This document shows positions 14,884-25,007 of a stretch of DNA of 47,212 bases, one piece after another. The stretch covers positions 1 to 47,212 of the forward strand of contig RCNN01000143.1 in the NCBI GenBank assembly GCA_003667245.1, given 5' to 3'. The position numbers and the translations under genes are program-made. This DNA comes from Heterostelium multicystogenum (taxonomy: Eukaryota; Evosea; Eumycetozoa; Acytosteliales; Acytosteliaceae). Within the stretch, counting starts at the first letter, position 1. Each line of letters starts with the position of its first letter. A model generated the notes under the pieces. The model saw only the letters and a program-made list of their open reading frames with translations. It did not search any database and was not told where the DNA came from.

Positions 14884-15660
14884 TCAGCGGGTGATGCCGC
14901 GAGTCGACGACTGGATAGAGTCACGGAATATCGCGACTTCCGGAAACAATGCGGCTGGCTCCGTCAGTTCGATCAAGGCCTGGTCGACCGTCAGCCCCTG
15001 GCGGTAAACCACCTTGTAGGCGCGGCGCAGGGCGTGGATCGCGTCTTCGCTGAAGCCCCGACGGCGCATGCCTTCGAAGTTCATGCTGCGGGCCTCGGCC
15101 GGGTTGCCGAATACGGTGACGAACGCCGGAACGTCCTTGCCGATGGCGGTACCCATGCCGGAAAAGCTGTGGGCGCCGATATGGCAGTACTGATGCACCA
15201 GGGTAAAGCCGGACAGGATCGCCCAATCGTCAACGTGCACATGGCCGGCCAACGCAGTGTTGTTGACCAGGATGCAATGGTTGCCGATTACGCTGTCATG
15301 ACCGATATGCGCATAAGCCATCACCAGGTTGTGGTCACCCAGGGTGGTCTCGGCACGGTCCTGGACAGTACCGCGGTGAATGGTCACGCCTTCACGGATG
15401 ATGTTGTGATCACCGATTACCAGACGTGTTTCTTCACCCTTGTACTTCATGTCCGGGGTGTCTTCGCCTATCGATGAGAACTGATAGATACGATTGTGTT
15501 TGCCAATCCTCGTCGGGCCTTTGAGGATCACATGCGGCCCGATGACTGTCCCCTCGCCGATTTCCACACCTGCGCCGACGATCGACCAAGGGCCGACCTC
15601 AACGTCGGCGGCCAGTACGGCCGTCGGATCGATGATTGCGCGAGGGTCAATCAAACTCAT
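14884..15660 (-). CDS. lpxA: UDP-N-acetylglucosamine O-acyltransferase
   Basis: LpxA adds a 3-hydroxyacyl chain from ACP to UDP-GlcNAc, the first step of lipid A synthesis. The intact 258-residue protein is a left-handed beta-helix with I-G / V-G hexapeptide repeats through residue 190. The catalytic His is His121 (A-Y-A-H-I-G-H-D). Met168 in F-S-G-M-G-T matches the position of the Met that, in P. aeruginosa LpxA, shortens the acyl pocket to C10. From that I infer 3-hydroxydecanoyl preference. The start overlaps the fabZ stop (ATGA). Confidence 0.96.
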   Translation of the reverse strand: MSLIDPRAIIDPTAVLAADVEVGPWSIVGAGVEIGEGTVIGPHVILKGPTRIGKHNRIYQFSSIGEDTPDMKYKGEETRLVIGDHNIIREGVTIHRGTVQDRAETTLGDHNLVMAYAHIGHDSVIGNHCILVNNTALAGHVHVDDWAILSGFTLVHQYCHIGAHSFSGMGTAIGKDVPAFVTVFGNPAEARSMNFEGMRRRGFSEDAIHALRRAYKVVYRQGLTVDQALIELTEPAALFPEVAIFRDSIQSSTRGITR

Positions 15661-16097
15661 AGTTTGCGTTCCGCACAGATGATTTCAGCCGAGCACACCG
15701 GCTTGCCGTCGACCGAGGCCTGGCATTCGAACTTCCAGATCTGGCGCTTGCAGCTGATGAATTTGGCTTCAAGGATCAACTGGTCACCCGGAGTTACCGG
15801 GTTGCGGAAGCGCAGTTTGTCAGAGCCCACGAAATAGTAGAGCGTGCCATCGGCAGGCTTCAGGTCGAGCATTTTGAAACCAAGGATACCGGCAGCCTGG
15901 GCCATCGCTTCGATGATCAATACGCCTGGCATGATGGGATGCGCAGGGAAGTGACCGTTGAAGAACGGTTCGTTGATGCTGACATTCTTGTAGGCACGAA
16001 TGCGCTTTTCCTCAACATTGAGGTCCGTGACCCGGTCCACCAGCAGGAACGGGTAACGGTGAGGCAGGTATTCGCGAATCTCGTTGATGTCCATCAT
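15657..16097 (-). CDS. fabZ: 3-hydroxyacyl-ACP dehydratase FabZ
   Basis: FabZ dehydrates 3-hydroxyacyl-ACP in fatty acid elongation and competes with LpxA and LpxD for their substrate, which explains its place in the lpx operon. The intact 146-residue hot-dog protein has the catalytic pair His49 (N-G-H-F-P-A-H-P) and Glu63 (I-I-E-A-M-A-Q). M-M-D-I-N begins at 16095-16097; the second Met is an alternative start. It lies 109 bp downstream of lpxD, a gap holding only a weak hairpin (GCGTGC at 16128 with GCACGC at 16142). Confidence 0.95.
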   Translation of the reverse strand: MMDINEIREYLPHRYPFLLVDRVTDLNVEEKRIRAYKNVSINEPFFNGHFPAHPIMPGVLIIEAMAQAAGILGFKMLDLKPADGTLYYFVGSDKLRFRNPVTPGDQLILEAKFISCKRQIWKFECQASVDGKPVCSAEIICAERKL

Positions 16098-16206
16098 TTC
16101 GGGGGAAGCCTGTAATAAAGATTGGGAGCGTGCGGACTAAGGCACGCCCCTCTAGCAAATCAAGGAGGCAGTCTAGCGGCTGTGCACACTTGATATGGAA
16201 ATGGTA

Positions 16207-17262
16207 TCAGCCATCTGATGAAGCATTACCGCCAGGGGTCACGTCCCCAACACGCTTTTCCAGATGTTTCAGGCGCCGAGCGATATCGTCGAGCTGCCTC
16301 AGACGCGCCGCGCTCTTGCGCCATTCGCCGCAGGCTGCATGGCCGTACCGGATGAATAGGACCCAGGCTCGGTAATCGAATGGGTCACCATGGTCATGCC
16401 GGTGATGAATACGTTGTCGCACACTTCGATATGGCCCACCAGGCCAACACCCCCGGCGAGCATGCAATGCTTGCCGATCCTGGTGCTGCCGGAGATCCCC
16501 ACGCAGGCGGCCATGGCGGTGTGATCGCCAATCTGCACGTTGTGGGCGATCTGAATCTGGTTATCCAGTTTCACGCCGTTACCAATGACGGTATCGGCCA
16601 GGGCCCCGCGGTCAACGGCAGTGTTGACGCCAATTTCAACGTCATCGCCAATCAACACGCCGCCCACTTGGGCAATCTTGTGCCAGACACCCTTCGAGTT
16701 GGCGAAGCCGAAGCCCTCGCCGCCAATCACGGCACCGGACTGAATCACCACACGCTCACCGATACGCACATCGTGGTACAGGGTCACACGCGGAGCCAGC
16801 CAGCCACCGGCACCAATCTCGCTGCGCGCGCCGATAAAACACTGGGCACCCAGCGTTACACCCGCCCCGATGCGTGCACCGCTTTCAATCACCACAAAAG
16901 CACCGATGCTCGCGGCAGGGTCAACCTGAGCGTCATCGGCGATCACCGCCGTCGGATGGATACCGGCGGGGGCCTTGGGTTTCGGATCGAAACAGGTGCG
17001 ACACCCGGGCATACGCCAGGTACGGATCGGCAACAACCAGCGCGTCCCCGGCAAAACCTTCGGCGTCAGCGGCCTTCAGCAGCACGGCTGCGGCGCGGCT
17101 ATCGCCCAGGTATTTACGGTATTGGGGGTTTGCCAGGAAGCTCAACTGAGCTGGGCCAGCCTCCTGCAAGGTGGCTAGCCCAGTGATTTCCTTCTCCGCA
17201 GAGCCACGCAAGGTGGCTCCCAGGAACTCGGCCAACTGGCCGAGCTTGATAGTCGCAGTCAT
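16207..17262 (-). CDS. lpxD: UDP-3-O-(3-hydroxyacyl)glucosamine N-acyltransferase, two frameshifts
   Basis: LpxD adds the second hydroxyacyl chain in lipid A synthesis. The N-terminal uridine-binding domain starts [15 protein letters not shown]; the middle is a left-handed beta-helix with repeated I-G hexads; the catalytic His is in Q-I-A-H-N-V-Q-I-G. The C-terminal helix, in another frame, ends G-N-A-S-S-D-G with TGA at 16207-16209. Breaks lie near 16990 and near 16330. Corrected length is about 351 residues, normal. It starts 3 bp after the skp stop, so the two are co-transcribed. Confidence 0.93.
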
Positions 17263-17265
17263 GGC

Positions 17266-17769
17266 TTACTTCAGCTGATTCATGCGCTCGATCACCTGAC
17301 GGGTGATGTCGTACTGAGGTTTAACGTCGATGACTGCACCGCGTTCGAATACCAGGTCAAAGGCACCTTTCTTGATGACTTCTTCCACGGCGCTGTCGAG
17401 TTTCGGCTTCAGCTGCTTGAGCATTTCGCGGTCGGCAACAGCCTTGGCTTCGTTCAGCTCCTTGGACTGGAACTGGTAGTCACGGGCCTTTTGCTTGAAT
17501 TCAAGCTCCAGACGCTCGCGCTCGCCTTGCTGCATCTTGTCGCCACCGGCTACCAGACGATCCTGGATGCCCTTGGCGCTGCTTTCCAGCGTCTTGAGCT
17601 TGGTCAGTTGAGGACCGAATTTCTTCTCGGCATCTACGGCATATTTCTTGGCCGCATCGGATTCCAGCAGCGCCATCTGATAGTTCAGAACGGCAATTTT
17701 CATTTCGGCAAAGGCCGGGGTCGCTACCAGGACAGTCGCCAGGAGAACCAATTGAGTCAACTTACGCAC
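17266..17769 (-). CDS. skp: periplasmic chaperone Skp/OmpH
   Basis: Skp is a trimeric periplasmic holdase that carries unfolded outer-membrane proteins to the BAM complex. The 167-residue protein is intact. Residues 1-21 form a signal peptide (M-R-K-L-T-Q, hydrophobic core, cleavage after A-F-A), then a strand M-K-I-A-V-L-N, a long charged coiled-coil arm at about 45-120 rich in K, E and Q, and a closing K-Y-like tail ending R-M-N-Q-L-K. It sits between bamA and lpxD as in nearly all gammaproteobacteria; the bamA-skp gap is 45 bp. Confidence 0.95.
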   Translation of the reverse strand: MRKLTQLVLLATVLVATPAFAEMKIAVLNYQMALLESDAAKKYAVDAEKKFGPQLTKLKTLESSAKGIQDRLVAGGDKMQQGERERLELEFKQKARDYQFQSKELNEAKAVADREMLKQLKPKLDSAVEEVIKKGAFDLVFERGAVIDVKPQYDITRQVIERMNQLK

Positions 17770-17814
17770 GATGCACTCCTACAGAATCCGTTGTCGTTAT
17801 CTTGGGTCAGACGC

Positions 17815-20202
17815 TTAGAACGTCTGGCCGAGGGAGAATTGGAAAATCTGGGTTTCAGCGTTATCCGGTTTCTTGACCGGCATGGCCAGAGCAAAGCTCA
17901 ATGGGCCAAGCGCGGTAACCCAGGTCACACCGACACCGACAGAGCTTGCCAGGTTGCTGAAGCTCACGTCGTTGCACTGCGTGTTGGACTTCGAGCCATT
18001 CGGGTTGGTGACCTGTTCGCACTTGGAGTCGAATACGTTACCCACATCCCAGAAGACCGAAGTACGCAGGGAACGTTGATCTTTAACGAATGGCAGCGGG
18101 AACAGGATTTCCGCACCACCCTGGATCAGCACGTTACCACCGAATGGCAGCGGGTCGTTGTCCGAGTCAGCCACGGTACCTTTGTTACCCGTTACATCCG
18201 CACCACGACTTGGGGTACCACGAGGGCCCAAGGTGCTGTCCTTGAAACCACGTACCGAGTTGAAACCACCCGCATAGTAGTTCTCATAGAACGGCAAGCC
18301 ACTGGTCGAACCGTAACCGTCACCGTAACCCAACTCGGTATGCAGGCGCATGGTGTAGTTTTCGCTCAATGGCTGGAACAACTGGCCACGGTAGTCGAGT
18401 TTAAAGAACGACAGGTCGCTGCCAGGCGTGGTGGCTTCCAGAGTCAAGCTCTGGGAATGGCCACGGGTTGCCAGGACACCTTTGTTCAGAGTCGATTCCG
18501 ACCAGCCGGCCGAAGCCTTGAAGTTCAGGAACTGGTCGCCTTCTTTACGCACGAAGTTGAAGATCTCATCCACGGTGTACACACCGGTCTTGATCTTGTC
18601 CTGCTGCGCGGTCAGGCCGAAGGTCAGACGCGAGGTCTCACTGATCGGGTAACCAATGTTGGCACCAACACCGAAGCTGTCGATTGCATAGCTTGCAACG
18701 TCAACGTCGAGGTCTTTGTAGTCGGTTGTGCGATAAAAGGCGTTGTAGCCCAGGCTCACGCCGTCAGCAGTCCAGTAGGGGTCGACATAACCGAAGTTAT
18801 AGCGGCTCTGGTATTCGCTTCGGGTCAGGCCGATGGAAACCTTGTTACCGGTACCGAGGAAGTTGTTCTGGGTGATCGAACCACCGAGGATCAGGCCGGC
18901 ACTCTGGGCGAAACCGACACTGGCGGTAATCGAACCGGAGGCTTGCTCTTCTACGGCGTAGTTCACGTCAACCTGGTCATCCACACCCGGTACAGCCGGG
19001 GTTTCAACGTTGACTTCCTTAAAGAAGCCCAGGCGCTCGAGGCGAACCTTGGACTGGTCGATCAGGTAAGTCGACGCCCAGCCACCTTCCATCTGACGCA
19101 TTTCGCGGCGCAGCACTTCGTCGGCAGACTTGGTGTTGCCACGGAAGTTGATGCGGTTCACGTAGGCACGCTTGCCCGGGTCTACAACGAAGGTGATGTC
19201 CACGGTGTGGTCTTCGTCGTGCGGGGTCGGTACGCCGTTGACGTTGGCGAAGGTATAGCCTTCGTTACCCAGGCGACGGGTGATCAGCTCGGAGGTGGTG
19301 GTCATCAGCTTGCGCGAGAACACCTGGTCCTTCTGCACCAGCAACAGGGACTTGACCTGGTCTTCAGGCACTTTCAAGTCGCCGCTGAGCTTGACGTCAC
19401 GAACCTTGTACTTCTCGCCTTCGTTGACGTTGACAGTGATATAGACGTGCTTCTTGTCCGGGGTGATGGACACCTGGGTCGAAGCGATATCCATGTTGAT
19501 ATAGCCGCGGTCCAGGTAGTAGGAACGCAGGCGCTCCAGGTCACCGGAGAGTTTTTCACGGGCATACTTGTCATCGTTCTTGAAGAACGACAGCCAGTTG
19601 GTGGTCTTGAGTTCGAACAGGTCGATCAGGTCGTCATCAGCAAACTTGGTGTTACCCACCACGTTGATGTGCTGGATGGCCGCCACGGTGCCTTCGTTGA
19701 TGTTGACCTTCAGGCCGACGCGGTTACGCGGTTGCGGCACCACTTCGGTCTCGACGGTAGCCGAGTAACGACCCTGGGCAACGTACTGGCGTTGCAGTTC
19801 GTTACGCACGCCTTCGAGGGTGGCACGCTGGAAGATCTCGCCTTCGGCAAGGCCGGATTGCTTGAGGCCTTTCATCAAGTCCTCAGTGGAGATCGCCTTG
19901 TTGCCTTCGATCTCGATACTGGCGACAGAAGGTCGCTCGACGACAGTGATGACGAGGACGTTACCTTCGCGACCCAGCTGGATATCTTGAAAGAACCCGG
20001 TTTTGAACAGCGCACGAGTGGATTCCACCAGGCGACGGTCATCAGCCTGTTCCCCGACGTTCAACGGCAAGGCACCAAAGACGCTACCCGCGGAAACCCG
20101 CTGGAGGCCGTTGACGCGAATATCGGAGATGGTGAAGGACTCGGCGTGAACTTCGGCGATCATCAATACGGTGAGAACCGCAGTTAGCAGCAGACGTTTC
20201 AT
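17815..20202 (-). CDS. bamA: outer membrane protein assembly factor BamA
   Basis: BamA is the Omp85 insertase of the outer membrane. I chose the ATG at 20200-20202, giving a 795-residue protein with an AGGA ribosome site 6-9 bp upstream and a proper signal peptide (M-K-R-L-L-L ... cleavage after V-H-A); a start 27 bp upstream would put extra residues before the signal. Five POTRA domains occupy roughly residues 22-420, then a 16-strand barrel. The conserved barrel loop motif V-R-G-F lies near residue 650, and the protein ends F-S-L-G-Q-T-F with the usual terminal Phe. The gene is clean. The opposite strand carries a very long open frame that is only a base-composition shadow. Confidence 0.97.
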   Translation of the reverse strand: MKRLLLTAVLTVLMIAEVHAESFTISDIRVNGLQRVSAGSVFGALPLNVGEQADDRRLVESTRALFKTGFFQDIQLGREGNVLVITVVERPSVASIEIEGNKAISTEDLMKGLKQSGLAEGEIFQRATLEGVRNELQRQYVAQGRYSATVETEVVPQPRNRVGLKVNINEGTVAAIQHINVVGNTKFADDDLIDLFELKTTNWLSFFKNDDKYAREKLSGDLERLRSYYLDRGYINMDIASTQVSITPDKKHVYITVNVNEGEKYKVRDVKLSGDLKVPEDQVKSLLLVQKDQVFSRKLMTTTSELITRRLGNEGYTFANVNGVPTPHDEDHTVDITFVVDPGKRAYVNRINFRGNTKSADEVLRREMRQMEGGWASTYLIDQSKVRLERLGFFKEVNVETPAVPGVDDQVDVNYAVEEQASGSITASVGFAQSAGLILGGSITQNNFLGTGNKVSIGLTRSEYQSRYNFGYVDPYWTADGVSLGYNAFYRTTDYKDLDVDVASYAIDSFGVGANIGYPISETSRLTFGLTAQQDKIKTGVYTVDEIFNFVRKEGDQFLNFKASAGWSESTLNKGVLATRGHSQSLTLEATTPGSDLSFFKLDYRGQLFQPLSENYTMRLHTELGYGDGYGSTSGLPFYENYYAGGFNSVRGFKDSTLGPRGTPSRGADVTGNKGTVADSDNDPLPFGGNVLIQGGAEILFPLPFVKDQRSLRTSVFWDVGNVFDSKCEQVTNPNGSKSNTQCNDVSFSNLASSVGVGVTWVTALGPLSFALAMPVKKPDNAETQIFQFSLGQTF

Positions 20203-20237
20203 GAAGTCCTTTCTTATTCCAACTGGCAATAAACAAA

Positions 20238-20256
20238 CTGCCGCAAAATGCGGCAG
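20238..20256 (-). terminator. terminator-like hairpin between rseP and bamA
   Basis: CTGCCGCA (20238-20245) and TGCGGCAG (20249-20256) form a perfect 8-bp stem with a 3-base loop. On the minus strand it is followed by TTTGTTTATT. This looks like an intrinsic terminator or attenuator that would let bamA-skp-lpxD be tuned separately from the upstream dxr-rseP genes. Confidence 0.6.
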
Positions 20257-20276
20257 ATTCGCAATTCAGCGAAGCG

Positions 20277-21629
20277 TTACAGTCGTCCCAGATCGTTGAC
20301 CAGGGCTAATAACATCACCCCGACCACCAAACTGATACCGATCTGTATCCCCCAACCCTGCACCCGATCCGACAAGGGGCGACCACGCGCCCACTCGACC
20401 AGATAAAACAACAGATGCCCCCATCCAATACTGGAATGGGCAACAAATTCAGAACCCCAAGGCTAATACTCAGATAAGCCAGGAAATTCAGGAAATCTAC
20501 AACGCCCGACTGGGCAGAAGCGCCCGCCACTTTAGCAATGGTTATCGGTCCACTCAAGTTTTTTACCGAGAGCTCGCCGAACAACATTTTCTTGAGGGAA
20601 TCGAGGGTCAGCACACTCATGGTCCAGGTGCGTCTCGCACCCTCGCCAATCGCTGCCAACGGCCCGAAGCTGACCTCTCGAACCATCGAAGGTGGCCAAT
20701 CGACACCTTTGGACGCCGGCCCCCAGGTAACCCCCGGCTGCCTTGGCTTCCCCACGAACCGCCAGGGTCACAGGGACGTCGATTTGAGCACCATCGCGCT
20801 CAACTTTCAGCACAATTTTGGTATCAGGGCGTACACGCACCAGGTCGACCACCTGCTGCCAGTCACCCAGCGCCTGGCCATCGAGGGCCAGCAGGCGATC
20901 ACCGGTTTTCAGACCCGCGGCCTGGGCCGGCCCCTTCGGGTCCAGCTCCGCCAGCACCGGCGGCAAGGCCGGACGCCATGGGCGAATGCCCAGGGATTTG
21001 ATCGGGTCAGGCTCATCGGAGCCTTTCAGCCAGTGGTCCAGGGCCAGCTCGCGCGAGGTTTCGGTGGTGGAATCCTGATCGCGCACCACCAGTTTCACGG
21101 TGCCGCTTTCACCCAGGCGACGCACCAACTGCAAATTGACGGCACCCCAGCCGGTGGTCGGCTCGCCATCAACTGCAACAATTTCTTGCCCGGCAGTCAG
21201 GCCGGCCTTCGCCGCCATGCTGTCGGCCTCGACGGCACCGATCACTGGACGCACCTGCTGGCTACCCAACATGGCCAGGACCCAGAAGAACACCATCGCC
21301 AACAGGAAATTCGCGATCGGGCCTGCCGCGACGATGGCGATGCGCTGACGAACGGTCTTGCGGTTGAAGGATTGATCCAACTGATCAGCCGGCACTTCGC
21401 CTTCGCGCTCGTCGAGCATCTTGACGTAGCCGCCCAATGGAATGGCCGCAATTACGAACTCGGTGCCACGACGGTCGTGCCAGCGCAGCAACGGCATGCC
21501 GAAGCCTACGGAAAAGCGCAGTACCTTGACGCCGCAACGACGCGCGACCCAGAAATGGCCGAACTCGTGGAAGGTAACCAGCACACCCAGAGCAACCAGG
21601 GTGCCGACAATCATGTAGAGCGCACTCAT
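20277..21629 (-). CDS. rseP: site-2 intramembrane metalloprotease RseP (MucP), frameshifted
   Basis: RseP cleaves the anti-sigma factor (MucA in Pseudomonas) within the inner membrane, releasing the envelope-stress sigma factor AlgU. It has a zinc motif H21-E22-F-G-H25 in the first transmembrane helix, two periplasmic PDZ domains at about 110-300, and the C-terminal L-L-P-I-P-V-L-D-G-G motif supplying the third ligand. Breaks occur near 20715 and near 20425, with at least one more between; they cancel overall. The restored frame ends L-V-N-D-L-G-R-L with TAA at 20277-20279, for 450 residues, exactly the family size. It lies 53 bp downstream of dxr. Confidence 0.92.
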
Positions 21630-21682
21630 CTAATTTCTCCGCATTTCAATCCAGTGCCTGAAGGCTTGAACACACCCAGAGG

Positions 21683-22873
21683 CTAACGCGTATTGCGGCT
21701 CAACCACTGCTCGGTCAAGGCCCGGGCCTTTGCATCCGCTTCGAACACCGCGCCCAGATCATTCACCGGGACGACGGGCTCAAGGCTCAAAACGTCCTCG
21801 ATGATACCCGCGATCTGCGGAAAGCGGATGCGCCGGTCCAGAAACGCCGCCACAGCCACTTCATTGGCCGCATTCAGCATCGCCGGGGCACTGTTACCCG
21901 CCTCCGCAGCTTGCCGCGCAAGACGCAGGCAAGGGAAGCGTTGCTCGTCGGGCGCTTCGAAGTCCAGACGGGCAATGGCAAACAGATCCAACGGCGCAAC
22001 ACCCGAGTCAATCCGCTCAGGCCATGCCAGGGCATTGGCGATCGGCGTACGCATGTCCGGATTGCCCAGTTGGGCCAATACCGAGCCATCCACATAGTCC
22101 ACCAGGGAATGAATCACACTTTGCGGGTGGATCACCACCTCGACCTGGTCCGGCCGGGCATCGAACAACCAGCAGGCCTCAATCAGCTCCAGGCCCTTGT
22201 TCATCATGCTCGCTGAATCCACCGAGATCTTGCGCCCCATGGACCAGTTCGGGTGAGCGCACGCCTGATCGGGAGAAACATGTTCCAGATCGGCCAGCGG
22301 CGTCTGCCGGAACGGGCCACCGGAGGCTGTCAGCAGAATCCGGCGCACGCCGACCTGGCTCAACCCGCGGGCGAAATCACCCGGCATGCATTGGAAAATC
22401 GCGTTGTGCTCGCTGTCGAGCGGCAACAGCACGGCGCCGCTCTTGCGCACCGCCTGCATGAAGAGTGCCCCGGACATCACCAGGGCTTCTTTGTTGGCCA
22501 GCAGAATCTTCTTGCCCGCATCAACGGCCGCCAGGGTCGGGCGCAAGCCGGCAGCGCCGACAATCGCCGCAACCACGGTGTCGACCTCAGGGTCTGCCGA
22601 AACCTGGCACAACCCCTCCTCCCCCACCAATACCTGAGTCGCCAGGCCCGCAGCGCGCAAGTCATCCTGCAAACCACGTGCAACTGCCGCTTCGGGCACT
22701 ACTGCGTATTGCGGCGCGTGCCGCACACACAGTGCCAGCAGTTCACTCAGGCGACTGAAACCGGTCAAGGCGAATACTTGATAACGCTCGGGATGACGGG
22801 CAATCACATCCAGGGTGCTTAGCCCCACCGAGCCGGTAGCGCCCAGCACGGTTACCTGTTGCAGGCGGCTCAC
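21683..22873 (-). CDS. dxr: 1-deoxy-D-xylulose 5-phosphate reductoisomerase, GTG start
   Basis: Dxr makes methylerythritol phosphate, committing carbon to the MEP pathway that supplies the UppS substrate. The start is GTG at 22871-22873, giving [16 protein letters not shown] with the NADPH-binding loop at once, and overlapping the cdsA stop (GTGA). The family motifs [18 protein letters not shown] and [11 protein letters not shown] are present. It ends W-L-S-R-N-T-R, 396 residues, with no internal break. An extra base inside cdsA makes an upstream frame run into dxr, so an automatic call could be a 622-residue hybrid. Confidence 0.95.
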   Translation of the reverse strand: MSRLQQVTVLGATGSVGLSTLDVIARHPERYQVFALTGFSRLSELLALCVRHAPQYAVVPEAAVARGLQDDLRAAGLATQVLVGEEGLCQVSADPEVDTVVAAIVGAAGLRPTLAAVDAGKKILLANKEALVMSGALFMQAVRKSGAVLLPLDSEHNAIFQCMPGDFARGLSQVGVRRILLTASGGPFRQTPLADLEHVSPDQACAHPNWSMGRKISVDSASMMNKGLELIEACWLFDARPDQVEVVIHPQSVIHSLVDYVDGSVLAQLGNPDMRTPIANALAWPERIDSGVAPLDLFAIARLDFEAPDEQRFPCLRLARQAAEAGNSAPAMLNAANEVAVAAFLDRRIRFPQIAGIIEDVLSLEPVVPVNDLGAVFEADAKARALTEQWLSRNTR

Positions 22874-23676
22874 GAGGCAGCCATCCACAGCAATACGGCA
22901 AAGATCGGGATCGCGGCAGTCAGGCTGTCGATACGGTCCCAGCACGCCACCGTGACCCGGCAGCAGGTTACTGCTGTCCTTGATCCCGGCCTGGCGCTTG
23001 AACATGCTTTCGGTCAGGTCACCGACCACCGAGATGAACACCACCACGGCTGCGCCCACCAGGCCCAGTAGCATTTCCTTGACGGTCCAGCCACGCACCA
23101 CACCGACCACCACGGTAATCACCAGGGTCAACGCCAGGCCGCCATAAACGCCTTCCCAGCTTTTGCCCGGACTGACCGCCGGCGCCAGCTTGCGCTTGCC
23201 GAAGGCACGCCCGGAGAAATAGGCGCCGATATCGGCACCCCACACCAGGACCATCACCGCCATGATCAGCCAGTTACCCAGTTGCATGTGCTTGATGTAG
23301 ACCAGGCCTTGCCAGGCAGGCAACAGAATCAAAAGGCCAATCACCAGCTTGCAGGCGACACTGGACCAATGACTGCTAGTGCCCGGATAGGTCAGCACCA
23401 GATAGGTCGCCAACGCCCACCACAACACCGCCGCACCAGCACCCAGGGCGCCACGTCCGGCAGGATGTACATCAGGAACATCAACAACGCCACGACAGCG
23501 GCATACACCACACGAGGCAACTGCGCGGCGAAACCCGCCAGGCGCGCCCATTCCCAGGCACCCAGGGTCACAACCAGGCCGATGAACAGCGCGAAGTTCG
23601 CACCTTCAAGCAGGAAAAACCCGCACAGGGCAATAGGCAGCAGGATCAGCGCCGTGATGATTCGTTGTTTAAGCAT
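22870..23676 (-). CDS. cdsA: phosphatidate cytidylyltransferase, two frameshifts
   Basis: CdsA forms CDP-diacylglycerol from phosphatidic acid and CTP at the inner membrane. The start [14 protein letters not shown] (23674-23676) overlaps the uppS stop by one base (TAATG). Several hydrophobic spans follow. The catalytic C-terminal region shows V-S-P-G-K-S-W-E-G and [11 protein letters not shown]. Breaks lie near 23452 and at 22940-22945, where an extra G replaces the expected L-D-R-I-D-S. The correct frame ends L-L-W-M-A-A-S with TGA at 22870-22872, 268 residues. Without this correction cdsA reads into dxr. Confidence 0.93.
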
Positions 23677-24431
23677 TAAACCCGGGCTCCAGCTTCGATC
23701 TGCTCGCTCGTTTTACCGAAGCGACGCTGACGGGAAGCGAAATCGGCCAGCGCATTGCGCATGGCATCGTGTTTGAAGTCCGGCCAGAACAGGTCGGAGA
23801 AGTACAGTTCGGTATAGGCCAACTGCCACAACAGGAAGTTGCTGATGCGATGGTCGCCACCGGTACGAATGCACAGGTCCGGCAACGGCAGGTCGCCGGT
23901 CACCAGGCAGGTTTGCAACAGTTCGGGGGTGATGTCTTCCGGGCGCAGATGGCCGGCCTGCACTTCCCGCGCCAGACGCTGCGCGGCCTGGGCAATATCC
24001 CACTGGCCGCCGTAGTTGGCTGCGATCTGCAGCACAAAACGGTTGCTGCCGGCAGTGATCGCCTCGGCTTCGCGCATGGCCGCCTGCAGCTCCGGATGAA
24101 ACCGCGAACGGTCACCGATGATACGCAGGCTGATGTTGTTCTCGTTCAGGCGCCTGGCCTCGCGGCGCAGGGCCTTGAAGAACAGGTCCATCAAGGCACT
24201 GACCTCCTCGGCCGGGCGCTGCCAGTTTTCACTGGAGAACGCGAACAGGGTCAATACTTCGACCTTGGCCTCGGCGCACACCTCGATCACGGCTCGTACA
24301 GCGTCGACACCCGCCTTATGCCCGGCAACGCCCGGCATAAAGCGCTTCTTCGCCCAGCGATTATTCCCGTCCATGATGATCGCGACATGGCGCGGCACCA
24401 CGGAGGGCACAGTCTGCTTGGTCTTTTCCAT
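23676..24431 (-). CDS. uppS: undecaprenyl diphosphate synthase
   Basis: UppS elongates farnesyl diphosphate with eight isopentenyl units to the C55 carrier used for peptidoglycan and O-antigen. The intact 251-residue protein has the catalytic Asp21 in I-I-M-D-G-N-N-R-W-A, F-A-F-S-S-E-N-W near residue 68, and the C-terminal R-T-G-G-D-H-R-I-S-N-F and E-L-Y-F-S-D motifs. The usual residue after R-T-G-G is Glu; here it is Asp, a conservative change. It overlaps cdsA by one base and lies 17 bp after frr. Confidence 0.95.
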   Translation of the reverse strand: MEKTKQTVPSVVPRHVAIIMDGNNRWAKKRFMPGVAGHKAGVDAVRAVIEVCAEAKVEVLTLFAFSSENWQRPAEEVSALMDLFFKALRREARRLNENNISLRIIGDRSRFHPELQAAMREAEAITAGSNRFVLQIAANYGGQWDIAQAAQRLAREVQAGHLRPEDITPELLQTCLVTGDLPLPDLCIRTGGDHRISNFLLWQLAYTELYFSDLFWPDFKHDAMRNALADFASRQRRFGKTSEQIEAGARV

Positions 24432-24448
24432 GAAGGCGTCCTGACCCC

Positions 24449-25007
24449 TTATACGGCCATCAGGTCCTTTTCTTTATCTTCCGTGGCCTTGGTGATCTGG
24501 GCCTCGGCATCTTTAGTCAGCTTGTCGATATCAGCAACGGCACGGCGCTCTTCGTCTTCGCTGATTTCCTTGTCCTTGACCAGCTTCTTCAGGTCACCCA
24601 AGGCATCACGACGGATGTTGCGCACGGCAACACGTGCGTCTTCTGCTGCACTGCGCGCCTGCTTGGTGAAGCCCTTGCGGGTTTCTTCGGTCAGGGCAGG
24701 CATGGAGATCAGCAGCAATTCGCCCAGGTTGGTCGGATTGAGGTTCAAACCGGCGCTCTGGATGGCCTTGTCGACGGCGCCGAGCATGTTGCGCTCGAAA
24801 GCAACGACTTGCAGGGTGCGCGAATCTTTTACAGTGATGTTGGCCACTTGGGTGATCGAGGTATCAGCGCCGTAGTAAGGCACCATCACGCTGCCCAGGA
24901 TGCTTGGGTGGGCCTTGCCGGTACGAATCTGGCCAAACGCATGGTTCAGGGATTCCAGGGATTTTTGCATGCGCTCTTGAGCGTCTTTTTTTGATTTCGT
25001 TGATCAT
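24449..25007 (-). CDS. frr: ribosome recycling factor, one frameshift
   Basis: RRF with EF-G splits the post-termination ribosome. The body, from M-Q-K-S-L-E-S-L to K-E-K-D-L-M-A-V, is clean. The true start is the ATG at 25005-25007 (M-I-N-E-I-K-K), which overlaps the pyrH stop (ATGA). A run of seven A on the coding strand (24986-24992) replaces six, breaking the frame at codon 8. Corrected length is 185 residues. The pair pyrH-frr is the standard arrangement. Confidence 0.95.

Noticed and set aside
17491..20187. 898-codon open frame on the plus strand opposite bamA
   Set aside because: It is antisense to an intact, clearly recognisable bamA; its protein shows no family features and its openness follows from GC-biased third positions.
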